A DNA stretch of 64,000 nt from Nocardia sp. NRRL S-836 (lineage in GTDB: Bacteria > Actinomycetota > Actinomycetes > Mycobacteriales > Pseudonocardiaceae): the NCBI RefSeq assembly GCF_001279525.1, contig NZ_LGDY01000092.1:124001-188000 (forward strand). The letters are read 5' to 3'. Shown here piece by piece: positions 51,909 through 59,190 of the stretch (positions are counted from its first letter, which is position 1; the number at the start of each line of letters is the position of its first letter). The translations under genes were made by a program, and so were the position numbers. The notes under the pieces were generated by a model that saw nothing but the letters and a program-made list of their open reading frames with translations, was not told where the DNA came from and did not search any database.

Positions 51909-53687
51909 CTACGTGCCGAATCGCAGGTCCTTGAATCGGGTGGCGAGGTCGACGACGGTCGACCAGGGGATCGGGGCCGCGATCTTGGTTGCCGCCGTGT
52001 GGCCCAGCAGGTCGGGCAGTGGATGGTCCAGCCGCAACGGGCCCGCTGGGCCGTAGTGCGAGGGCTGACCGAGGGCGACGCGGGTTAGCCAGTACGCGGC
52101 GTTTCTGGCGTCGCGTGGCTCGGCGGGCAGTGGGATCAGGATCCCCTCGTCGGTCGTGAGAAGGTACGCCGTTCTGTCCTGCTCCGCAGGGATGACCCAC
52201 AGATGAACGCCCCGAGCGAGGATGTCCTCGGCGGTACCGAGCTCGCTTGGCACCTCGCGTGGCGGGTGCAGCGCGGCCCAGTGGTTCCCGTCGGCGTCGT
52301 AGGCGAACAGCACGTCGGGCTCGCGTCGGGCAGGCGGGCGGTTCTCGGTGGGAGCGGGCCGCATTCGCCAGCGTGCGCCCTTCACGGCGGTCGTCGCGCC
52401 TGCTTCGGCGAGTACCTGTTGCAGGGAGAACAGTCTCCATGAGGCCTCAGCCGGGATGGGCTCGGTGTCCACGGAATCCGTGATGGCCTGCTGGAGCTGC
52501 TCGGGAAGGCCATCAAGCCGGAGGAGTACCGGGGAGAACACCGCCGGGTCGCCGCAGTAGGAGACGATCGATTGCGCGATGTGCCGCGGCGTCGCGGGGC
52601 TGTCGAGCACCGCGTCCGCGCCGGACATCATGTTCGTGCGCGCCAGCCAGTCGTGGTCGACGGCGTCGAGTTTCCAGCGGACGGCCTTGATCCACCCCTC
52701 GGGTGCATCGGGCTGGGCCGCGCTCATGTAGTCGCGTGGCCCGCTGGTGCGGGTCTGCCACAGTTGCCTGCCCAGAGACCGGACGTCGTCTGCGTCGTCT
52801 CCGAAGCCGGCGGCCGCGCGTTCGGTCCAGCGCAGAATGTCGTACTGCTGTGCCGCGTAGGGCGGCACTGTGACGGTCACCGGTTCGGTGCCCGGCTCCC
52901 ACGCTGTGACGATGTCGGCGGTCAGGTGGCCCTGCGGCCACCACGGCAGCTGATGTCCCAGTGTGGCTGCGACATCAGTGACATCGAACAACGGCCGGCG
53001 CGCCAGCGTTTCGGCGTCCACGCCTTCGCCCCGGAACACGTCGAGGACGAACGCGCTCGGCCCCTGCCTTGGGTAGGGCTGGCGCAGGCCTTCCTCGCTC
53101 GGCCACGTCTGCGGAACCACGACCGCCACGCGCTGCCCCGGTCCGCTGTTGTGGTGATCGGCCCAGAACCTGTCCGGATGCAGCTGGGAAAGAACGAGTT
53201 CGAGGACGGAGCCGTCTCGCTCCGGGCCGCGGACGGAGGCCTCCAGTGTGAGCGGGCTGTGCGGGCCCAGGACGACGAGCAGGTGCACGGCCGCGGTGCA
53301 GCCGGTGATGAGCGCGTTCGCCGTGTAGGTCGTGGCATGGACTGACACCGGGCCCGACGCCGGCGACCAGCTGTCGCGCGGCGTGTCCACGGTGATGATC
53401 TGGCCCCGGGAACACGACCAGGTGACTCCTGCCCGAGGCCGTAGGAGCGAGAGCCGCAACGCGGGATTGTTCTCGTCACGGCGCTGCTGCGCCAAGAACC
53501 GGAACACCTCGCCGGTGTCCCACTGTGCCTGTCCCGGAGAGGAGCCCTCGGTTGTGGGTGGAAGCAGGTTCTGCCCGCGTAGCTGACTGATCCGGGTCCG
53601 CACCACCCCGTAGGCCCGCGCGAACTCGCTCGTCGTCATGGTGTCGCCGAAGTCGTCGATCGTGATGTACGGCGACTGTCCGATCAT
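51909..53687 (-). CDS. Large unknown protein with N-terminal helix-turn-helix
   Basis: The 592-residue protein begins with a MerR/Xis-like helix-turn-helix at about residues 15-70: TMTTSEFARAYGVVRTRISQ, then WDTGEVFRFLAQQRR. The remaining 500 residues have good codon bias and an alpha/beta pattern with many Trp residues (DRFWADHHNSGPGQRVAVVV, HQLPWWPQGHLTADIVTAWE, HLWVIPAEQDRTAYLL). I do not recognise a domain there. Starts at 53687 or 53639 are possible. It is divergent from the small gene at 53729, and the two share a very short intergenic space of about 40 bases. Confidence 0.72.
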   Translation of the reverse strand: MIGQSPYITIDDFGDTMTTSEFARAYGVVRTRISQLRGQNLLPPTTEGSSPGQAQWDTGEVFRFLAQQRRDENNPALRLSLLRPRAGVTWSCSRGQIITVDTPRDSWSPASGPVSVHATTYTANALITGCTAAVHLLVVLGPHSPLTLEASVRGPERDGSVLELVLSQLHPDRFWADHHNSGPGQRVAVVVPQTWPSEEGLRQPYPRQGPSAFVLDVFRGEGVDAETLARRPLFDVTDVAATLGHQLPWWPQGHLTADIVTAWEPGTEPVTVTVPPYAAQQYDILRWTERAAAGFGDDADDVRSLGRQLWQTRTSGPRDYMSAAQPDAPEGWIKAVRWKLDAVDHDWLARTNMMSGADAVLDSPATPRHIAQSIVSYCGDPAVFSPVLLRLDGLPEQLQQAITDSVDTEPIPAEASWRLFSLQQVLAEAGATTAVKGARWRMRPAPTENRPPARREPDVLFAYDADGNHWAALHPPREVPSELGTAEDILARGVHLWVIPAEQDRTAYLLTTDEGILIPLPAEPRDARNAAYWLTRVALGQPSHYGPAGPLRLDHPLPDLLGHTAATKIAAPIPWSTVVDLATRFKDLRFGT

Positions 53688-53728
53688 CGCCTTGGCTCGC
53701 TGCCGAATCCCCCACCGGGAACGTGGTG

Positions 53729-53998
53729 ATGGCCGCCACCATCCGCGTGCTCGGCAAGGACCACCTGACGGGCAGCACCCTGACGGTCGGCGACTCCGAC
53801 GACAAGGTCACCGTGCACTTCCCCGGCCGGGACCTGGCCGCGAGCCGACGCGACCTGTTCTACGCGTGGCTGGGCACCGAGAACGGCGCGTCGGCGACCT
53901 GGCTCATCCGCGACCACGGCCCCCGGCTGGGCATCGGGGGCATCTCGCACATCGTGGTCAACTCCGTCCAGAACATCACCATCTACTTCACCGAGTGA
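53729..53998 (+). CDS. Small unknown beta-rich protein
   Basis: The 89-residue protein has alternating strands: AATIRVLGKDHLTGSTLTVG, DKVTVHFPGRDLAASRRDLF, SHIVVNSVQNITIYF. It resembles a small beta-barrel or sandwich of phage or plasmid type. An ATG at 53729 has GGGAA at good distance; GTG codons at 53723 and 53726 are alternatives. No known family is assigned. It lies head to head with the large HTH protein gene, suggesting shared control. Confidence 0.6.
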   Translation: MAATIRVLGKDHLTGSTLTVGDSDDKVTVHFPGRDLAASRRDLFYAWLGTENGASATWLIRDHGPRLGIGGISHIVVNSVQNITIYFTE

Positions 53999-54084
53999 CC
54001 CCCGACCCGGTCGGCCTCGCATCGGTCCACGATCGCGGCGACGACCTACCAGTGCAGTCGGGGCGCTCGCTGCAGGGCCAGACG

Positions 54085-54193
54085 AGTAATGCGTAAGTCG
54101 GGGCGGTAGCCGGAGACGGACGAAGGGTGTTCAAGATCCGTTTGTGACGACAGACCTGAACACCCTTCTCACCGCACCGACTTACGCATTACT
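54085..54193. repeat. 109-bp nested inverted-repeat element, MITE-like
   Basis: The outer arms are 23 bp with one mismatch: 54085-54107 (agtaatgcgtaagtcgg then gcggt) and 54171-54193. Inside lies a second perfect 12-bp inverted repeat (gaagggtgttca, 54122-54133, and 54157-54168). No coding sequence is present. The ends look like those of an insertion sequence, perhaps IS256-like, with the middle deleted; the family is a guess. No clear target duplication flanks it. It lies between a small unknown gene and the end of the sigma-factor gene, so it might also act as a transcription stop. Confidence 0.72.
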
Positions 54194-54290
54194 ACCACGC
54201 CCGATGTTGACCAGAGGCCCGTTGCAGAGTTGCCGGGGCGGGCCTCGTTCGTGTTCGTGCCGCAGACCGGCCGCGGCCAATGTGAGCTCG

Positions 54291-55316
54291 TTACTCTGAG
54301 AACCGGTCACAGTCCTCCTGGACCGGTGATCCTGCGGGCTGTGCCTCGGCGCAGCGCCTGCGGGTGGTGGTGACCACCGGGGCGGGCAACTGGACCTCGG
54401 GCTGCTCTGGCATCCCTACAGCGGCGACCGGGGCGGATGCGTCGGCCGGAGCGGGGGTACCCGCGCTGCGCTTGGCCGCACGACGCCGTGGACGGGTTGT
54501 AGGAGGTTTGGCTTCGACATCGAGTTCGTCGGTTCTCTGCGACGCGGCCGAAGTCTCTGTTGCGATCTCCAAGCTGTGCAGTCGGGTCACGGCGCGGTGC
54601 AGCGCGACTCGAACCGCGCCTGGTGTTGATCCGACGGCTTCAGCGACCTCTTCGGCACTCAGGCCGACCGCGACGCGCAGCAGGATGACCTCGCGCTGCT
54701 TGTCTGTCAGGCCGTCCAGCAGCCGGGTGAACCTGGCGTTCAGCTCCTTTTGCAGAGTGAACTCCTCCGGTGCGTCGGCCGGCACCGCATGGTCGAGCAT
54801 CTCCGCATGGTCACGGCCTAGCGCTCGTTGTGCGTCGGCGATCTTGTGTGCAGCGATGCCGTAGACGAACGCGAGGAACGGGCGTCCCTGATCGCGGTAA
54901 TTTGGCAGGGCGGTCAGCACGGCCAGGACGGCTTCATGCGCGACGTCGTCCGCGGCTTTCGGGTAATGCCCCAGCCGCGCGCGGCAGTATCTCACGACCA
55001 GCGGCATGAGGTTGCTGAGAACGGTCTCGATGGCGTGACGGTCCCCCTCCGCTGCTTTGTCGATCGTCTTCGGGCCGAGCGGGCCCTCGCCCGTCGGTGT
55101 GGGTGGGGTTGCCTGGCGGTGAACGTCCTGCTCGATCGCGTCGGCCTGGTCCAGTTCGGCGACCAGGTCGAGGACGGCGTCGGCGTCCGCGTAGTCCTTC
55201 TCGAGTGCGCGCGCGCGGTAGGACGCGGCGGCGCCGGCGTTGACGGAGGAGCGGGCCACCAGCTCGTCGAAATCCATCTCGGCGAGGTTGTCACGGTCGC
55301 TGCTGGATGCGGACAT
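54291..55316 (-). CDS. Extracytoplasmic-function-type sigma factor (SigD/ShbA-like)
   Basis: The 341-residue protein has a region 2 typical of ShbA/SigD-like factors: AIETVLSNLMPLVVRYCRAR, PKAADDVAHEAVLAVLTALP, YRDQGRPFLAFVYGIAAHKIADAQR. A region 4 with a helix-turn-helix follows: KQREVILLRVAVGLSAEEVA, GSTPGAVRVALHRAVTRL. A 90-residue N-terminal extension and a Pro/Ala-rich C-terminal tail make it longer than the chromosomal relatives. It should direct RNA polymerase to its own promoter set. The ATG at 55316 is 2 bp behind the stop of a second sigma-like gene, so they are co-transcribed. No anti-sigma gene is recognised beside them. Confidence 0.9.
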   Translation of the reverse strand: MSASSSDRDNLAEMDFDELVARSSVNAGAAASYRARALEKDYADADAVLDLVAELDQADAIEQDVHRQATPPTPTGEGPLGPKTIDKAAEGDRHAIETVLSNLMPLVVRYCRARLGHYPKAADDVAHEAVLAVLTALPNYRDQGRPFLAFVYGIAAHKIADAQRALGRDHAEMLDHAVPADAPEEFTLQKELNARFTRLLDGLTDKQREVILLRVAVGLSAEEVAEAVGSTPGAVRVALHRAVTRLHSLEIATETSAASQRTDELDVEAKPPTTRPRRRAAKRSAGTPAPADASAPVAAVGMPEQPEVQLPAPVVTTTRRRCAEAQPAGSPVQEDCDRFSE

Positions 55317-55318
55317 GG

Positions 55319-56275
55319 CTACCGCTCCTCTCGCTCGATGTCGTTCGTGTTCTCGGTCATGTCCGGTGCCGCGAGAGTCGGGTAGTGCTGGCCGATCAGG
55401 GGTTTCGCGGAGTTTCTTGCGCGGTACAGCCGAGCGGCGATAGCTCTCGGCGTCGTGCCGAAGATCTCGGCCATCTCGATGTTGGTGTAGCCCTCCGCTA
55501 CACCGGCCAGAAGGTCGATCTGCTCGTTCGACAACTTTCCTCCCAACATCCCCACCACCGCCTGGGCGTCGAACTCGTAGCCGGTGGAGTCCTCGACCGC
55601 GATGTCGGCGTAGATAAGGACGTCGTCGTGCATCTCCAGCTGCGACCAGTGTTCGTGGTGCTGAGCCCAGGACTTCCACCTGCCTGCGAACACCAGTACG
55701 CAGCCTGTCAGGAAGTAGCCGCGCAGCGTCGCTCCCTTGGCGGGATCCCAGATCCCGTCACGGATTCCTCGGTCGCGGAGCAACATGAAGGCCTCCGCTT
55801 GGACCGCGTGGATGAGGCTGTCCAGCTCGGTGGGGTCCCAGCCTTGGAAGCTACCGGACTTCGGAAAACGGGTCTCTTTCGTCCTCTTGAAGATGAGACC
55901 GCGCTTGCACAAGGCGATCAACAGCTTCTTCGTGGACACCATGAGCTCTCGCGCCCAGTCGCGGAACTCCGGAGAGCGGCAATCGGTGGCGCGGAACCGC
56001 GCACACAGCTCGGCGTCGGCGGCGAGCAGGTCGGCGTGGGCGAGCGGGAGCGCGACCGGTGTAGCGTCGTTGCCTTCCGGCATCTCCGGCACCAGCTCGC
56101 CGGGCACCGTTGCGACCTCGCTGCTGTCCTCCGGTTCCCTGCACTGCTCCGGGGCCTGGTCACCCCCGTGCACCGCTTCATCAGGCCTGCTGCGTCGTGC
56201 CTGGCCTGTGTCTTGTGCGCCATGGGGATCCGGAGCACTGCCCTCCTCACCGGGCCCCGTGGGGTTCTCGCTCAT
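55319..56275 (-). CDS. Sigma-factor-like protein, atypical
   Basis: The 318-residue protein has a C-terminal region-4-like helix-turn-helix (LSNEQIDLLAGVAEGYTNIE, FGTTPRAIAARLYRAR). A region-2-like part contains WDPAKGATLRGYFLTGCVLV and FAGRWKSWAQ, a pattern seen in a divergent actinomycete ECF-type group. The first 80 residues are acidic and disordered-looking. The ATG at 56275 has AGGAG 8-12 bases upstream. It is the first gene of the pair with the sigma factor at 54291-55316. It could be a second sigma factor or a regulator of the first; sequence alone does not decide. Confidence 0.8.
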   Translation of the reverse strand: MSENPTGPGEEGSAPDPHGAQDTGQARRSRPDEAVHGGDQAPEQCREPEDSSEVATVPGELVPEMPEGNDATPVALPLAHADLLAADAELCARFRATDCRSPEFRDWARELMVSTKKLLIALCKRGLIFKRTKETRFPKSGSFQGWDPTELDSLIHAVQAEAFMLLRDRGIRDGIWDPAKGATLRGYFLTGCVLVFAGRWKSWAQHHEHWSQLEMHDDVLIYADIAVEDSTGYEFDAQAVVGMLGGKLSNEQIDLLAGVAEGYTNIEMAEIFGTTPRAIAARLYRARNSAKPLIGQHYPTLAAPDMTENTNDIEREER

Positions 56276-56521
56276 CTCGGTGCTCCTGATGGTGGGGTAG
56301 CAGGGAGTGTGTGGGACGTGCGAGTCGGCATGGCCGTGCGCCTTCTGTGCGGGGGCTCTTGTACTGGGTCTATGTCGAACTGGGCGTGCTGATGACGGCC
56401 GCCCCGAAAGTGTTCGCGATAGCGAATTTCCCTGGTTGTCCGTGCTGTCGCCGTCATCGTGGTCGTGATCCGCGCATAGATCCATGAAGTAAGAGCTCGC
56501 CGGAGAGGACGGGGACCGACC

Positions 56522-56809
56522 ATGGGGAAGGCTAAGAAGCTCGCGAAGCCGGAGCCGGAGTCGGCGCCGGTGATGACGTGGCCGTTGGCGGTCGTGGTGA
56601 TCGTGACGGTCGTGAGCGGGTTCGGGTTCGCGTTCGCGCTGATCGCCGTGGCAGCTCTACCCCCGTGGTTGGCGACCGTGATCACGACGACGATCGTGTC
56701 GGCGTTGATCCCGCGGCGTGGCGATGGCGGTGTGTGGCGCCGGATCGCGAATGCGATCCACGCGCTGGGCGGCGGCGACGGCTCCGGTGGTCCAGGCAGT
56801 GCGCGATGA
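56522..56809 (+). CDS. Small two-helix membrane protein
   Basis: The 95-residue protein has a basic N-terminus (GKAKKLAKPEPESAP), two hydrophobic helices (LAVVVIVTVVSGFGFAFALI and LPPWLATVITTTIVSALI) and a Gly/Ser-rich end. GGGGA precedes the ATG at 56522. It is divergent from the sigma-like pair, with about 246 bp between starts, and converges on the 48-residue gene at 56966-57112. The function is unknown. Small integral membrane proteins near sigma factors are sometimes anti-sigma factors, but it has no such domain. Confidence 0.75.
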   Translation: MGKAKKLAKPEPESAPVMTWPLAVVVIVTVVSGFGFAFALIAVAALPPWLATVITTTIVSALIPRRGDGGVWRRIANAIHALGGGDGSGGPGSAR

Positions 56810-56915
56810 ACGCCATGATGGTCAACCTGAACGACCTGTTCGGGCCGGGCGAACCGCGCAGGCCGCCCGGCCAGTCCGGTCCGTTCGCAAGATCCCGTTT
56901 TCATCCAAGCGGCGG

Positions 56916-56946
56916 CCCCTTGGACAGCGGTCCGCTGTCCAAGGGG
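56916..56946. terminator. Bidirectional hairpin between convergent genes
   Basis: A perfect 15-bp inverted repeat (ccccttggacagcgg at 56916-56930 and 56932-56946) is almost loop-free. It lies about 100 bases behind the plus-strand membrane protein gene and 20 bases behind the minus-strand 48-residue gene. Confidence 0.75.
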
Positions 56947-56965
56947 GCCTACCGCGCGGCCCGAC

Positions 56966-57112
56966 CTACTCGCCGAGGCACTTGCGGATCAGCCAACCGA
57001 TGAGCTGCCCCGCGATCAGCTGTACCGGGAGCTTGATCTTCGGCCAGGCGTACCTCCACCAGCCCGGCACGCGGGGAAGCGGGTTCTGCGGGGTGTTGTC
57101 CTTGTCGGACAC
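56966..57112 (-). CDS. 48-residue protein with an amphipathic C-terminal helix
   Basis: A GTG at 57112 with GGGAG seven bases upstream starts a 48-codon frame: SDKDNTPQNPLPRVPGWWRY and then AWPKIKLPVQLIAGQLIGWLIRKCL split by the Lys-Pro turn. The second half is a hydrophobic to amphipathic helix flanked by basic residues, suggesting attachment to the membrane. Codon bias is strong. It follows the 559-residue gene at 57192 by 79 bp on the same strand and precedes a terminator, so it is likely the last gene of that transcript. No family is recognised. Confidence 0.7.
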   Translation of the reverse strand: MSDKDNTPQNPLPRVPGWWRYAWPKIKLPVQLIAGQLIGWLIRKCLGE

Positions 57113-57191
57113 GGGTTTCTCCCTTGGTTATGGGTACTTCGTGCGTAACCAAGGTTCGAATACGATAAGGGCCCGTCTGTATTGGTGGGTG

Positions 57192-58871
57192 TCACACGAA
57201 GGGATCGTCGGGCAGGCCTTCGGGCCTCCAGAAGGCCTTGGAGTAGTGGTCGAAGCCGTCGTGCCACGCCTGCTCCATCGTGCCGTGCACGGTCCACCGG
57301 GCCATCCACAGGGCGCGTTCGCTGAGCCAGCCGATGACGGTGCTCGAGGTACCCGCGAACACCTCGCGTGCCACCGAGGCCCGAGGCCACAGCCACATGG
57401 GTTTGGCCGTACGCGAGTCGCGTCGGCGAGTGACGAATAGGCGGAACTGCGGGTCGAGGGTGGCCTCGGGCTTGGCCACGACGGGGTCCACGTTGTCTCG
57501 CCAGTGGGTCAGCTTCCGGGTGTACGCGCGCGCGGCGCTCATCGCCGTGCTGCGCTGCTCGGCGTCGATGAATCCGAACTCGAACGCCTTGTCGACCGGC
57601 AACCACAAGTTCGGCGTCTCGTGCTCAGCGTCGACCTGTGCATCGTAGGGGTCGGGCCCCTCGTCCTCGTCACGCCAGATGCCGGCGTCGGTGCCGGTGC
57701 CGGTGGGATGCGTTCCCCACTCGATGAGGACCGCCTCGATGAGTTCGACGATCTCCGACGGCTGCAAGGTGCGGGCGACGGCGGCAACTGGCTCGAACCC
57801 CGGCACGGGCTCCGGGTGTCCCGGACGTACCGGCCACACGACCTGCCTGCCGTCGACGGACCACACGATGACGCGGTTCTGTTCGGCCCAGCGAGCGAAC
57901 TGCTCCGGCAGGGTGTGCCCGCGCGGGACGATGTGCGTGGCCCATCCGGCGGGTGCGTGCACGACCCAGCCGGGGGCGAACATCACCTGGTCTGCGGGGG
58001 TGTGGCCGTCGAGTGCCAGGAGCCAGTCGGTGAAGTCCTGCAGATCGACCTTGCGGCCGGCCCGCCATACCGCAGTCGAGCCGCGGCCGTCGGCGTTCCA
58101 CACGGCGACGCCCTTGAGCCAGCGGCCGCGGTGCTCGTCGTGGCGCAGGTCCAATCGCAGCTCGTTCCAGTCCTCTTCCTGCTTGTACAGCATGGTCTCG
58201 TTGGCCGTCGCGTCGTTTCCGGACAGCAGCGTGCGGGCGAGGTTGGCGGCGGCCGCGAAGCGGAACGAGGCGTGCCAGGAGACGTGCTCGTCGAGCTGCT
58301 CGGCGATGAGCAGCAGACGCTTTTCCGGCGGGCTCAGCGTCCCGCCGATGCGAGCGCGGATGTCCTCGGCGCTGTCCTGGATCGCGAGCTCCGGGCGGGT
58401 GATGGTCACGGCGATCGCCAGCTGCCACAACGCCAGGGCCGCCTTGTGCCGCAGCACCGGCAGCAGACCGTCGAGGACGGAGTCGGTGAACGGTTCGCGC
58501 ACCGCGATCGCGGTCGTCACCGCGTCGGTCAGCAGCCTCGACACATAGTCCTTGTGCGCCCGCGGGTACTGGCCGGGCAGGTGCAGGGAGACCGCACGTG
58601 CGCGGTCGGCCAGGCCCTCGGGCAGTCGCAGCCGCAGCGGCCGGTCCACTCGTGGCTTGCCACGTCGAGCGGGTTGCGGGTGACGCAGCACGGTCGCGAT
58701 GTGTGTGAGGCGGTCCTCGGGCTCGCGGGCCTCCTGTGCTGCGATGTGCTCGGCGAGTACCTGCCGCACTGCCTCGTCCCGCGACATGCCCTGGGCAAGG
58801 GCGATCCGGCCGAGCGCCTCCAGCACGCACGGCAGCACGCGGACATTCGTCTCCTGCCTGCGGGTGACCAT
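57192..58871 (-). CDS. Large unknown protein of the accessory block
   Basis: The 559-residue frame has strong bias throughout. Residues 1-60 (RVLPCVLEALGRIALAQGMS, RDEAVRQVLAEHIAAQE) could form a ribbon- or helix-type DNA-binding start. The middle has SPPEKRLLLIAEQLDEHVSW and NARGs-like basic loops. A later part carries WLLALDGHTPADQVMFAPGW and VIVWSVDGRQVVWPVRPGHP. The end is Trp-rich (RALWMARWTVHGTMEQAWHD). No family is recognised. The ATG at 58871 lies just behind the stop of the ParB-like remnant, whose last codons contain a possible ribosome site (GGGAAG). Confidence 0.72.
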   Translation of the reverse strand: MVTRRQETNVRVLPCVLEALGRIALAQGMSRDEAVRQVLAEHIAAQEAREPEDRLTHIATVLRHPQPARRGKPRVDRPLRLRLPEGLADRARAVSLHLPGQYPRAHKDYVSRLLTDAVTTAIAVREPFTDSVLDGLLPVLRHKAALALWQLAIAVTITRPELAIQDSAEDIRARIGGTLSPPEKRLLLIAEQLDEHVSWHASFRFAAAANLARTLLSGNDATANETMLYKQEEDWNELRLDLRHDEHRGRWLKGVAVWNADGRGSTAVWRAGRKVDLQDFTDWLLALDGHTPADQVMFAPGWVVHAPAGWATHIVPRGHTLPEQFARWAEQNRVIVWSVDGRQVVWPVRPGHPEPVPGFEPVAAVARTLQPSEIVELIEAVLIEWGTHPTGTGTDAGIWRDEDEGPDPYDAQVDAEHETPNLWLPVDKAFEFGFIDAEQRSTAMSAARAYTRKLTHWRDNVDPVVAKPEATLDPQFRLFVTRRRDSRTAKPMWLWPRASVAREVFAGTSSTVIGWLSERALWMARWTVHGTMEQAWHDGFDHYSKAFWRPEGLPDDPFV

Positions 58872-58876
58872 GCTGT

Positions 58877-59105
58877 TCAGTGCTTCCCGGTGTGCTGCCG
58901 CCCTATGGTCGTGCCGACACGTGGGGAGTCGGCCACGAGAACACCGGTGACGCCGGCGTCGCGCATCGCGCACGTTCGGTGCGGGCCGTTGACGACCCAC
59001 ACGTCCCCGTCCTTCTCGCCAATCACGATCGGGTTGACCGGCAGGCTGTGTCGTCGAGCGTCCGGACGCGGTATCCGGACAGCTCGTCGAGCGGCGGCAC
59101 GGTGG
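58877..59105 (-). pseudogene. Short ParB-like domain, frameshifted
   Basis: Reading the minus strand from a GTG at about 59105, the sequence VPPLDELSGYRVRTLDD is followed, after a one-base shift near 59047, by SLPVNPIVIGEKDGDVWVVN and GPHRTCAMRDAGVTGVLVAD. This is the N-terminal ParB/sulfiredoxin-like nuclease fold with its central GxxRxxA-type loop altered to GPHRTCAM. The unit would be only about 75 residues, a stand-alone ParB-like domain. It ends at 58877, a few bases before the 559-residue gene. The shift may be a mutation or an assembly indel. Confidence 0.6.
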
Positions 59106-59190
59106 GGTTGTGACGCGGGGAGGTTGTGGCGCGGTGGGGTCACGGTCACAGCATGCCCGGACCGGGACGTTGCTGCGGCAGGTGTCGCTA

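Noticed and set aside
56806..57003. 65-codon plus-strand frame overlapping the stop of the small membrane protein gene (ATGA)
   Set aside because: It runs through the strong terminator hairpin and over the better-supported minus-strand 48-residue gene; the second half is unbiased.
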